A stretch of DNA of 64,000 bases from Massilia sp. W12. Lineage in GTDB: Bacteria > Pseudomonadota > Gammaproteobacteria > Burkholderiales > Burkholderiaceae_D. This document shows positions 23,846 to 32,896 of the stretch, piece by piece. Position numbers and translations under genes: made by a program. Position 1 is the stretch's first letter; the number at the start of each line of letters is the position of its first letter. The notes under the pieces were generated by a model. The model was not told the DNA's origin. It saw only the letters and a program-made list of their open reading frames with translations, and did no database searches. The DNA is taken from assembly GCF_037300705.1 (NCBI RefSeq), contig NZ_CP147776.1:1922001-1986000 (forward strand), read 5' to 3'.

Positions 23846-24841
23846 ATGGACAAGCCGCAACACGACAGCGCATGGCGCATTTTCACCGGACAAGGCGATT
23901 CGCATCTGGCCAGCTTGCCAGACGCGCCGCCTTGGCGCACATTTCAGGGGCAGCCAAGCGATCCCCCCGCGTTTTGTGTGAGCCAGGCATATGCGCCGGA
24001 TGATGAAAAGTGGAAGCGCGCCAAAACGTATCAAACCCCGGCTTGTGCGCTGGACGCCATCAATGCCGCGCTGCTCTTGCGCCGCCCCTTGCTGGTGACA
24101 GGCAAACCCGGCGCCGGAAAAAGTTCACTGGCCTACCGGGTGGCGTATGAATTGGCGCTGGGGCCGGTTTTAGTGTGGCCGATCAACTCGCGCAGCAGTT
24201 TGAAAGAGGGCTTGTATGATTACGATGCCATCGCGCGACTGAACGACCAGCGCTTGGACGCCAGCCAGGCTGAAGATATTGGCGCTTACTTGAGTTTGCG
24301 CGCCTTGGGTACGGCCTTATTGCCCATTGAACGCCCGCGCGTGCTCTTGATTGATGAACTCGACAAAGCCGACCCGGATTTGCCGAATGATTTATTGCAT
24401 GTGTTTGAAGAAGGCTGTTTTGATATCCCGGAATTGCAGCGCCATGCCAGCGATAATGTGGAGGTCAAAATGATGGGCGAAGCCAAGCGCGTCAACATCA
24501 ACCATGGCCATGTCGCTTGTAAAGCTTTTCCTTTTATTGTGATGACCAGCAATGGCGAGCGTGATTTTCCGCCAGCCTTTTTGCGCCGCTGCATACGGCT
24601 GGAGTTGCCCGACCCGGATGCCGAACAATTAATGGCGATTGTCAGCGCGCATTTGGGCGAAGCCGTGGCGCAACAAGCCAAACAACGCATTGCCGAATTT
24701 GCCGCGCAACAAGGCGCGCGCACCACCGCCACCGACCAATTACTGAATGCACTGTTTATCGTACATGGTGTGAATGGCGAAAAACCGGGCGCAGCGGCAG
24801 CGGCTGAGTTGGATGCCTTGTTAACGCAAGCCTTGGATTAA
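23846..24841 (+). CDS. MoxR-type AAA+ ATPase
   Basis: The start is the ATG 9 bases after AGGAG, giving 331 residues. The AAA+ core has Walker A GKPGAGKS (86-93), Walker B VLLIDELDKAD (166-176), sensor-1 region MTSNGERDFPPAFLRRC and an arginine-finger-like RRC. The N-terminal 75 residues are not typical of MoxR. MoxR proteins act as hexameric remodelling chaperones with vWA-domain partners; here the flanking genes encode a VMAP protein and a SAV_2336-like protein, which fits the ternary conflict system. All active-site motifs are intact. Confidence 0.88.
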   Translation: MDKPQHDSAWRIFTGQGDSHLASLPDAPPWRTFQGQPSDPPAFCVSQAYAPDDEKWKRAKTYQTPACALDAINAALLLRRPLLVTGKPGAGKSSLAYRVAYELALGPVLVWPINSRSSLKEGLYDYDAIARLNDQRLDASQAEDIGAYLSLRALGTALLPIERPRVLLIDELDKADPDLPNDLLHVFEEGCFDIPELQRHASDNVEVKMMGEAKRVNINHGHVACKAFPFIVMTSNGERDFPPAFLRRCIRLELPDPDAEQLMAIVSAHLGEAVAQQAKQRIAEFAAQQGARTTATDQLLNALFIVHGVNGEKPGAAAAAELDALLTQALD

Positions 24842-24857
24842 AAATAGGGGAACCGGC

Positions 24858-27800
24858 ATGTCTGCAAAACTGATGCGCGCCGCCAGCTGCTTTGGCGCTC
24901 CCGATGCGCTGCAATTGGCAGAATCGCTATGGCTGGCGCTGCAAATGGGGCCGCCTGCTGCGCAGCAGGCACAGACAGACCCGCAGGAAAACCCGGTGTT
25001 AGACACGCCAACAGCCCAAGCGCATGCTTTAGATGACACGGATGCAGAGCAAAGCAACGCCAAACAAAGCAGCGCACAGCCCGCCTCAGATAAAACCGCG
25101 TTGCGCAGCGCCATACCGGGACAAACAGACGGCGCAGCCCAAAAGCAAATTCCGGCCTTGCCCTGCCTGCAGGATGTCAAGGGCTTGCGCCATGCTTTTG
25201 GCGCATTCGCCTGCCGCGCGCCGAAGGGCAAAGACTGGGATGAAGCGGCTACCGCAGAAAATTATGCGCGTCAGGGCGGCCTATGTTTGCAGCCAATCGC
25301 GCAAGCTGGCGCGCGGCGCTATTTGCGCCTGTGCCTGGTGCAGGAGCAAGGCGGCAGCAATGCAATGTGGGCGCAAGCGCTGGCGGAGTTTGCGCACCTA
25401 TTGCGCCGACGCGGGGTTCTGCGTCAGCTCAGCAGCAAAACACTAGACCCGCAAGCTGTGCGCTACCAATGGCGCAGAGATGAAATCATCCTCGTCGCCA
25501 GTGATTTCACCTCAGATGCCTGGTGGCAGGGCGAATACCCGCGCCTTTTGCAAACCTGGGCCAAGAGTCAGCCTTTGGCTTGCCTGCACACCTTGCCTGC
25601 GCGCCTGTGGCGGCGCAGTTGGAGTGGCCTGCCTGACGCCCAAGTCAGCGCACAACGCCCGCTGCAAGAGGCGCGCGCCTGCCTGGTGCAGCTGGATGCA
25701 AAGGTTTTTGAATTTGAACAACCGGCTTCCCGCCTGGCCTTGCCCCTGTTGGCAATAGAGGCAAACAGTATTCGTGGCTGGGTGCAAGCCTTATTGCACG
25801 GCGCACGCACGCCTGCCATGGTGTTGTCAGTGCGTGAAGCAACGCCGCCAGCTCCATCAAACAGCCCGCCGCCCAGTGTGGAACACATTGTGCAAAGTTT
25901 CAAAGGCGCCGCTTCGCCTATGGCGCAGCAATTGGCGCAATACCTGAGTTTGGCGGGTTTATTAAATTTCCCAATCATGCGGCTGGTGCAGCACGCAATG
26001 TTGCCGAAAGCGGATGCTTCGCATTTGGCTGAATTCTTTTTAGGTGGCATGCTGCAGCGTGTGGCCGGGGATGATAAAACACCGGCTGATGAAGTGCTTT
26101 ATGACTTTATTGATGGGGCGAGGGAACTGCTGCAATTGGGATTGCGGATTAGTCATGGGTTGCGGGTGTTGGAGGTGGTGGGGGAGTATTTGGAGAAGCA
26201 TAATGCTGAAGTCAGCTCATGGAGGCTGGCACACAATGATAAGGCGACAATATCATTTTCAATCAGTGCAAAAGATTCTTTTGCCATTGTTTCGGAAAGC
26301 TATTTGAATCGTATTGGTATAAAAATTGATGTTAAAGAAGAGGAAAGGAAATTATCAACGAATGAATTTGCTAAAGCGCTTGAAATTAATCTGACAAGAA
26401 AGACTAATGAAACCAAACTGGCACTCGCCAACAAGCTAAAAGCTAAGGGGGACTCTGAGTTGCTTGCTGGTGATTTTCAAGGGGCTGTAGCTGCGTACGA
26501 AAATTTACTCGTGTTGTATAGAGAAATTAAGGACAAGCAGGGGCAGGCTAATACCTTAAGTGCTTTGGGGGATATGCGTCAGCGGATGGGTGATTATTCA
26601 ATGGCACACCATTATTGCCAAGGCGCACTCGCCATGTATCAAGAAATTGGCGATAAATTGGGGCAGGCTAATACCTTAAGTGCTTTGGGTGATATGCGTC
26701 AGCGAATGGGGGATTATTCAATGGCACACCATTATTGCCAAGGCGCACTCGCCATGTATCAAGAAATTGGCGATAAATTGGGGCAGGCTAATACCTTAAG
26801 TGCTTTGGGTGATATGCGTCAGCGTATGGGTGATTATTCAATGGCACACCATTATTGCCAAGGCGCACTCGCCATGTATCAAGAAATTGGCGATAAATTG
26901 GGGCAGGCTAATACCTTAAGTGCTTTGGGTGATATGCGTCAGCGTATGGGTGATTATTCAATGGCACACCATTATTGCCAAGACGCACTCGCCATGTATC
27001 AAGAAATTGGCGATAAATTGGGGCAGGCTAATACCTTAAGTGCTTTGGGTGATATGCGTCAGCGAATGGGTGATTATGCAATGGCACAGAATTATTGCCA
27101 AGGCGTACTCGCCATTTATCAAGGAATTGGCGACAAATTGGGAGAGGCTCATACCTTAAGTACTTTGGGTGATATGCGTCAGCGAATGGGGGATTATTCA
27201 ATGGCACAGGATTATTACCAAGGCGCACTCGTCATTCATCAAGAAATAGGCAACAAATTGGGAGAGGCTCATACCTTAAGTGCTTTGGGTGATATGCGTC
27301 AGCGAATGGGCGATTATTCAATGGCATTTCGGTACTTGGAAAGTGCACTCGCTATGTATCGTGATGTTGAAGACAAACAGGGGCTGGCCAATACGTGTAA
27401 AGCCTTAGGCGACGTGAAGCAGCGGGTGGACGATTTGCCTGGGGCGCGCGCGGACTACCAAAGCGCGCTGGCGATTTTTGAAGCGATTGACGAAAAACTG
27501 GGGCAGGCCAATACGCTTCAAGCCTTAGGCGACTTGAAGCAGCGGGTGGACGATTTGCCTGGGGCGCGCGCGGACTACCAAAGCGCGCTGGCGATTTTTG
27601 AAGCGATTGAGGACAAACTGGGGCAGGCCAATACGCTTGCCGCCTTAGGCGACTTGAAGCAGCGGGTGGCCGATTTGCCAGGGGCGCGCGCGGACTACCA
27701 AAGCGCGCTGGTGATTTTTGAAGCGATTGACGACAAACTGGGGCAGGCCAATACGCGTAATGCCTTAGGCGACTTGAAGCAGCGGGTGGACGATTTGCCT

Positions 27801-28226
27801 GGGGCGCGCGCGGACTACCAAAGCGCGCTGGCGATTTTTGAAGCGATTGACGCCAAGCTGGGGCAGGCCAATACGCTGCGCGCCTTAGGCGAATTGAAGC
27901 AGCGGGTGGCCGATTTGCCAGGCGCGCGCGCGGACTACCAAAGCGCGCTGGCGATTTTTGAAGCGATTGACGACAAACTGGGGCAGGCCAATACTTTGAG
28001 CGCTTTAGGTGACTTGAAGCAGCGGGTGGCTGATTTGCCAGGTGCGCGCGCGGACTACCAAAGCGCGCTGGTGATTTTTGAAACAATTGGCGATAAACTG
28101 GGGCAGGCCAATACTTTGAGCGCTTTAGGTGACTTGAAGCAGCGCTTGGGCGATTTTATAGGAGCCCTTGGGGACAGGCAAAGTTCATTGGCGATTTTTT
28201 CAGAATTAGACGGTATGCCAGAGTAG
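24858..28226 (+). CDS. SAV_2336-like (vWA-related) protein with 14-unit TPR array
   Basis: The 1122-residue protein begins with a poorly conserved Gln/Ala-rich region. At about residues 95-290 it has the SAV_2336 N-terminal pattern: DWDEAATAENYARQGG, LQPI, LRLCLVQEQGGSNAMW, EIILVASDF, WW.GEYPRLLQTWA, LHTLPARLWRR. In this family the segment before the MW helix usually carries a DxSxS metal site; here it reads VQEQGGS, so metal binding is probably lost. A helical middle leads to a TPR array from residue 561. The protein follows the MoxR gene by 16 bases. It is probably the sensor or adaptor of the ternary system, with the TPRs binding a trigger or target; that role is inference. Confidence 0.78.
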   Translation: MSAKLMRAASCFGAPDALQLAESLWLALQMGPPAAQQAQTDPQENPVLDTPTAQAHALDDTDAEQSNAKQSSAQPASDKTALRSAIPGQTDGAAQKQIPALPCLQDVKGLRHAFGAFACRAPKGKDWDEAATAENYARQGGLCLQPIAQAGARRYLRLCLVQEQGGSNAMWAQALAEFAHLLRRRGVLRQLSSKTLDPQAVRYQWRRDEIILVASDFTSDAWWQGEYPRLLQTWAKSQPLACLHTLPARLWRRSWSGLPDAQVSAQRPLQEARACLVQLDAKVFEFEQPASRLALPLLAIEANSIRGWVQALLHGARTPAMVLSVREATPPAPSNSPPPSVEHIVQSFKGAASPMAQQLAQYLSLAGLLNFPIMRLVQHAMLPKADASHLAEFFLGGMLQRVAGDDKTPADEVLYDFIDGARELLQLGLRISHGLRVLEVVGEYLEKHNAEVSSWRLAHNDKATISFSISAKDSFAIVSESYLNRIGIKIDVKEEERKLSTNEFAKALEINLTRKTNETKLALANKLKAKGDSELLAGDFQGAVAAYENLLVLYREIKDKQGQANTLSALGDMRQRMGDYSMAHHYCQGALAMYQEIGDKLGQANTLSALGDMRQRMGDYSMAHHYCQGALAMYQEIGDKLGQANTLSALGDMRQRMGDYSMAHHYCQGALAMYQEIGDKLGQANTLSALGDMRQRMGDYSMAHHYCQDALAMYQEIGDKLGQANTLSALGDMRQRMGDYAMAQNYCQGVLAIYQGIGDKLGEAHTLSTLGDMRQRMGDYSMAQDYYQGALVIHQEIGNKLGEAHTLSALGDMRQRMGDYSMAFRYLESALAMYRDVEDKQGLANTCKALGDVKQRVDDLPGARADYQSALAIFEAIDEKLGQANTLQALGDLKQRVDDLPGARADYQSALAIFEAIEDKLGQANTLAALGDLKQRVADLPGARADYQSALVIFEAIDDKLGQANTRNALGDLKQRVDDLPGARADYQSALAIFEAIDAKLGQANTLRALGELKQRVADLPGARADYQSALAIFEAIDDKLGQANTLSALGDLKQRVADLPGARADYQSALVIFETIGDKLGQANTLSALGDLKQRLGDFIGALGDRQSSLAIFSELDGMPE
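26538..28217 (+). repeat. Bipartite tandem array of fourteen 120-bp coding repeats
   Basis: Units 1-7 (26538-27377) encode LGDMRQRMGDYSMA-type TPRs and units 8-14 (27378-28217) encode LGDLKQRVDDLPGARADY-type TPRs, each 40 residues. Within the first block, units 1-4 differ from each other at only a few bases. The second block is also highly uniform and much more GC-rich, so the two blocks expanded separately. The repeats are coding and not a CRISPR. Confidence 0.9.
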
Positions 28227-28468
28227 GTCAACACGTATTGTGAACCTGAGCGTTTTCCAGGGCGAGCTTGAGGACAAGTAAGGTGCATTTGTCATATTAT
28301 TTTTGGTGATTAAAGCTCGCGCCTATAGATTGATTTTTGATATATTTAATAGTTTTTACTTGTATTCTTGATTCTGTGTTTTTTGCTTCAAAACTTCAAT
28401 TTGTTTTTATAAATACAATATGAGCGCATCATTTGGTGAGTTCAAAATCAAAATGCCATCTTGCAACC
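28227..28468. other. AT-rich spacer before the first STAND gene
   Basis: About 240 bases with a distinctly AT-rich second half and no convincing gene. It probably holds the promoter of the STAND gene at 28469, but no single element stands out. Confidence 0.4.
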
Positions 28469-31400
28469 ATGTCGCATAACATCCAACCACCCCAAGGCGA
28501 CCCCGCCCGCCAAGCCCTGGCTTCCCTCGGCGGCTACGCCTACCAGCTTTACGCCAGTTGCCTGGCCTGGCTGCGCCTGCTGCCGCAGCAGCGCTTATAT
28601 CTGGAAGTGGCGGAAGACTACGCGCTGCAGCTGCAGCAGGCGGTGCAAGCGGTGCAGGTGAAAAACAGCGCCAGCAATATCAGCATCTTGTCGCCGGATG
28701 TGTTGACGGCGATTGACGCCTTGATTGATCTGCAAGCGCGCAATCCGCAGCATGATGTTTCCCTGCAATTTTTAACCACCGCCAGCATTGCCTGCGAGCA
28801 GCGCTTGCAAGACCGCATCAACAACGGGCCGGTGCTGAGCTATTGGCCGCTGGCGGCGCAGGGGGCGGAGGTGCAACCCTTGCGCACAATTTTGCTGCGC
28901 GCCAAGCTCAAACAAAGCAGCCTGGATTTTATTGCCGCGCGCGATGATGCGGCCTTGCGGCGCGATCTATTGTCGCGCATCACTTGGGTGTGCGGGCAGA
29001 GCGATTTAAGCGCGCTGCGCGCTGAACTCGATCAGCAAGCCATAGACTTTGGCAGCCAAATCTTGCAGATTGAGCCGGACGAGGCGCAGCGCCTGGCTGG
29101 CGCCATGTTGCAAACTGTGTTGGATACCATTTTGACGCCCGGTGCGCGCTGCCTCACACAAGCCGATTTGCGGCGCTTGAATCAAGGCATCAACGCGGTT
29201 TCCATCCCTAAGCGCGAATTGCAAAACCTGCTGCGTCAACAGGATAGCGAAGGGCAACGCCAGCAAGCCGCGCTGGCTGAGTTGCAAGCCTGGTCGCAGG
29301 CGCTGGCGCAGGAAATGGATGTGGCCGGCCACAAGCGCCTGCAGGACGGGCGCAATACAAGGGATGAAAGTGAGGAAAACCAGGGCCAAAGCGCCTTGCG
29401 CCTGTCTGAAGGTTTATATGTGCAGCGCAAAGAAGGCGTGATTCTGACGCACAAAATCGACGCCTTATTGCAAGGCGGTCCCGGTGTGCAAGGCGCGCCG
29501 CGCATTTTTATTGTGCGCGGCGAAGCCGGCCATGGCAAAACCAGTTTGCTGTGGTGGCTGCAGCAGCGCTATGCCGCACAGGCGGACGCTGCGCCGCTGT
29601 TTTTGCGCGCCGCCTGGCTTGGCGCCTGCGCTGGCGCGATTCGCATCAGCGCTGCGCGCCTGACCGAAGCCTGCGCCTTGCTGCAACAACAGGGACAAAC
29701 CGCCATCGTCTTGATCGACACCGTGGATTTGCTGGTGCGCAGCGAGGAAGACGCCAGCGTCTTGATGAAAGGCGTCCTGGCCAGCTTGCATCAATTGGGC
29801 GCGATTGTGGTGCTCACCAGCCGCCCGCAGGAGGCGCGGCGGCTGAAAGCGGCGGATTTACCCAGCACCCATCTTGATTTGATTGCCTATGACGATAGCG
29901 AATTGCAAGACGCGCTGGCGCGTTATGCGGCGCGCTACTATCGCAGCCAGGGCGCCGGCGTGGATGTGGCCCAGCATTTCGCCCGCATCGAGCGTGCGGT
30001 GGCGCAGGGCAAGCCGGTTAAGCAGATTTGCGCGATTCCACTGGCCTTGCGCATGCTGTTTGAAATTTATGCGCCCGATTCCATCCCCGAAGAAATCCAC
30101 ATCGTTGACCTCTACCAGGCCTATTGGCGCAACCGGGTTGAAGCCGATGTGCGCGCCGCCTATGCAGAACACGACAGCCCGGCCCCCGCCAGCGGCGCCA
30201 ATCATGCGCCTGCGGCGATGTGGCTGGCCGCTTTGATGCTGGCGCAGGGCAGTGTGGAATTGGAAGCCGACAGCATAGACTGGCTATGGCGCCAGCAAAA
30301 CCTGGCGCGCGCAGCGCTGGATGATTTATTACACCGGGGCATTGTGCAGCGCGGCCCCGGCGGTGCGCTGAGTTTTTTTCACCAAACCTTTTTTGAACAC
30401 GCCGCCGCGCGCGCCATGCTGTATTTGCTGCCGCAAGCTGGCTTACAGCTGCTGGCGCAGCGGGTTGCTGCGCGCACTGATGATTTGTTTATCAAGCCGG
30501 TGTTACAGCATGCGCTGCTGCTGGCCGAACCGATGCCGCAGTTGCAAGCGCTGCGCCAAACCGTGTTCAGCCAGCTGCTGCAAGCGCAAGATATTGCCGA
30601 CCAGAGTTTGGCGCTGTATGTGTACTGTCACTGGAAGCGGGCCAGCCCGGCGCCCTGCGTGGCGCAAGTGCAGGCGCATTTGCTGCAGGAAAATTGTGAA
30701 GAGGCGCTGCAGATCGAATTTTTGCGCTTTGCCGGCAATCTGGCCAGCGCGCGCAGCCAGGAATTATTACCCCTGCTCGGGCCATTATGGCAGCGCCCGC
30801 AACAGGCTTTGCGGCGGCGCAAACACATCATGCACTTGCTGGCGCGTCTGGCGTGGCGCTGGCCGCAGGCAGTCAGCGCTTTGCTGGATGCGTGGCAGGC
30901 TTATGACTATGTTTTTCATAAAGAACGCATGAATGACGATATCACGGTCAGCCTGCTGGAAACCGTGGGCAATGCCTGGTTGCGAGCGCAAGCCGACGCC
31001 GATGCACAGGAGCGCGCCGCCAGCTTGCCGGCCCTGCGTCAGCGTTTGCTGTATTGCTTGCAACGCGCCCTGGCTGCACCATTTCATTTCAGCCTGGCGG
31101 AACAATGGGCCAGCCTGATCGGCCAGGCGCAAGCTGCTGAAATGCGCCTTGTGCTGCAAGCCTGCAGTGAGATGCATGCGCAATGGGACAAAGCAATCGA
31201 AGATGGCCGCTCGCGCAAATTCAATTACTTGTACTGCTCGCTGTGGCTGCGCGCATGGCAGGCTGCGCAAACCCCGCTGGCGTCATTATTAAGTGAAGCC
31301 CAAGCCTTGACGCAAGCCGGGCCGTCTGCCGCACTGTCCCTGCATTTGATGACGCTGGCGCAAAGTTTGATCTGTTTGCCGCCAGTGGCGTTAGCGGCCA

Positions 31401-32866
31401 GATTGCCGGAATTGTTGTCCTGGCTGACGCAACATGCCAGCAGCCACTGGCCGATCTGCTGGGTTGACCGTTTTCTCGGCCCGCTCTTTCGCCATTGTTT
31501 GCGTGAGCAGATTGCGCCAGAAGCTGTGAGCGCTTATCTGCAAACGCGCTTGCTGCAAGGCTTGGCGCAACGCGCGCAGCGCCTGGCCGGCTTGGGCGTG
31601 GCGACGCGCCTGATCCAATATAGTGAATTGAGTGGGCCAGAGCTGGCGCAAGTCTTTGCGCCTGCCGCAGACAGCATCAGCCCACAAGATTGGCGCGCGG
31701 TGCGTGAACTCAACCGCCTGCTATTCGCCGCACAACTGGCCGGCATTGCCGCTGCGCGCCAGGCATTTGCCGGCTTTGTGCAGGAAATGCGCGCCGATAA
31801 AGCCTTTCTTTCCACCTTGCAGCAACAGCTGATTCAGGATTATGAGCGCAGCGGCGCACTGCGCGAAGCCGTGCTTTTGTTGCGCTTGATTGGCCTGAGC
31901 GGTGACAGTACAAAGTTATTGACGATTGCGCCCGAGTTGCGCCAGCGCATGCAACAGGAAGCGGATATCGCCAGCCAAACCACACGCCTGATAGCTGAAT
32001 TACTGCGCAGCCCTTCCAGCACGGTGCGCAGCGCGGCGGTGCAAAACCTGCCGGCCCTGGTGCAGGCGGGATTATTCCCGCTGCCAGACGCCAGCCTGGC
32101 GCTGCAGTTATTGCAAGGCGAGCGCGTGGCCAAAAACCATGCGCATACCGCGAAATGGGTGGCGAATGCGATTGATTTGGATCAAGCTTCTGCGCACACC
32201 CTGGCGCTGGAGGTGCGCACGCGCTTGTTGCAGGTGTTGCAGCCGGGCGCGGGCGATGCTGTGTTTTTGAAAGAATCGTATTTGGAAATTTTTGCGGCCC
32301 TGATCAGGCGCGGCTTGCTCAACCCGGCGCATGCCCTGGGCGGGGACATGCCGGGCGCGCTGCCGCTGGCGCAGGAATTATTAAGCTGTTCGCTCGCTGC
32401 GCCTTTGACGGAGCGGCATTTGACTTTGTTTGGCCGCAGCATCAGCAGCGTGGCGGCGCAAAACGCACACGCGGCTTTGCGCTTGCTGCAACAGTTGTTC
32501 ACCGCCCCGGCGATTGCGCAGCTGGGGCAAGGCGCCAGACGCGATTTGGCGCGCCATTTGCGCGCCCCGGTGCGCGATATTTTCAGCTTTGGCGAACAGG
32601 CCGTATGGCATGCCATGCTGGAGATGTGCTTAGTCATCGACTACCGCCTGGCGCGGGCGATTATCGAAGCGGCAATGGAAAAACGCGCGCTGGAATTAGG
32701 GGAGCGGCTTGAAGCCATGCGCCAGGATGGGCAATTGCATGGCGACTTGCGCAAATTGATTTTCACCTGGAAACATCACCATGAGCGCAGCGATGGCGGC
32801 CAGGCTTGGCTGGAATTGCTGCAGCATCTGCCGTCCACGACTGGCAGCGCAAGCGGCCTGCGCTAA
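28469..32866 (+). CDS. Avs-like STAND NTPase with N-terminal Cap4/DUF4297-type nuclease domain
   Basis: The 1465-residue protein has three parts. The N-terminal domain (GGYAYQ at 21-26, LEVAED at 45-50, QVK at 63-65) matches the dsDNA nuclease domain seen in Cap4 and in some Avs proteins. The STAND NTPase core has Walker A GEAGHGKT (351-358) and Walker B IVLIDTVD (D417), followed by a TSRP sensor-like motif. The last 900 residues are helical repeats without a sharp period, the expected ligand-sensing part. Avs proteins detect phage proteins and activate the nuclease on oligomerisation; that role is inferred by architecture. The start at 28469 is uncertain; a TTG at 28433 is possible. The gene faces the STAND gene at 32897. 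Confidence 0.8.
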   Translation: MSHNIQPPQGDPARQALASLGGYAYQLYASCLAWLRLLPQQRLYLEVAEDYALQLQQAVQAVQVKNSASNISILSPDVLTAIDALIDLQARNPQHDVSLQFLTTASIACEQRLQDRINNGPVLSYWPLAAQGAEVQPLRTILLRAKLKQSSLDFIAARDDAALRRDLLSRITWVCGQSDLSALRAELDQQAIDFGSQILQIEPDEAQRLAGAMLQTVLDTILTPGARCLTQADLRRLNQGINAVSIPKRELQNLLRQQDSEGQRQQAALAELQAWSQALAQEMDVAGHKRLQDGRNTRDESEENQGQSALRLSEGLYVQRKEGVILTHKIDALLQGGPGVQGAPRIFIVRGEAGHGKTSLLWWLQQRYAAQADAAPLFLRAAWLGACAGAIRISAARLTEACALLQQQGQTAIVLIDTVDLLVRSEEDASVLMKGVLASLHQLGAIVVLTSRPQEARRLKAADLPSTHLDLIAYDDSELQDALARYAARYYRSQGAGVDVAQHFARIERAVAQGKPVKQICAIPLALRMLFEIYAPDSIPEEIHIVDLYQAYWRNRVEADVRAAYAEHDSPAPASGANHAPAAMWLAALMLAQGSVELEADSIDWLWRQQNLARAALDDLLHRGIVQRGPGGALSFFHQTFFEHAAARAMLYLLPQAGLQLLAQRVAARTDDLFIKPVLQHALLLAEPMPQLQALRQTVFSQLLQAQDIADQSLALYVYCHWKRASPAPCVAQVQAHLLQENCEEALQIEFLRFAGNLASARSQELLPLLGPLWQRPQQALRRRKHIMHLLARLAWRWPQAVSALLDAWQAYDYVFHKERMNDDITVSLLETVGNAWLRAQADADAQERAASLPALRQRLLYCLQRALAAPFHFSLAEQWASLIGQAQAAEMRLVLQACSEMHAQWDKAIEDGRSRKFNYLYCSLWLRAWQAAQTPLASLLSEAQALTQAGPSAALSLHLMTLAQSLICLPPVALAARLPELLSWLTQHASSHWPICWVDRFLGPLFRHCLREQIAPEAVSAYLQTRLLQGLAQRAQRLAGLGVATRLIQYSELSGPELAQVFAPAADSISPQDWRAVRELNRLLFAAQLAGIAAARQAFAGFVQEMRADKAFLSTLQQQLIQDYERSGALREAVLLLRLIGLSGDSTKLLTIAPELRQRMQQEADIASQTTRLIAELLRSPSSTVRSAAVQNLPALVQAGLFPLPDASLALQLLQGERVAKNHAHTAKWVANAIDLDQASAHTLALEVRTRLLQVLQPGAGDAVFLKESYLEIFAALIRRGLLNPAHALGGDMPGALPLAQELLSCSLAAPLTERHLTLFGRSISSVAAQNAHAALRLLQQLFTAPAIAQLGQGARRDLARHLRAPVRDIFSFGEQAVWHAMLEMCLVIDYRLARAIIEAAMEKRALELGERLEAMRQDGQLHGDLRKLIFTWKHHHERSDGGQAWLELLQHLPSTTGSASGLR

Positions 32867-32885
32867 TGCGGGGACATGCCCCGCA
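32867..32885. terminator. Hairpin between convergent STAND genes
   Basis: Arms TGCGGGG and CCCCGCA enclose a 5-base loop directly after the stop codon of the first STAND gene. The hairpin lies 11 bases before the end of the opposing gene. There is no T tract on either strand, so termination strength is uncertain. Confidence 0.45.
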
Positions 32886-32896
32886 GGTTTGGCGCG

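Noticed and set aside
27352-28086. Minus-strand reading frame opposite the second TPR block
   Set aside because: It is periodic, rich in Ser/Pro/Arg and explained by the uniform 120-bp sense repeats.
26538-28217. CRISPR-like regular repeats
   Set aside because: Units are contiguous, in frame and encode TPRs; there are no spacers.
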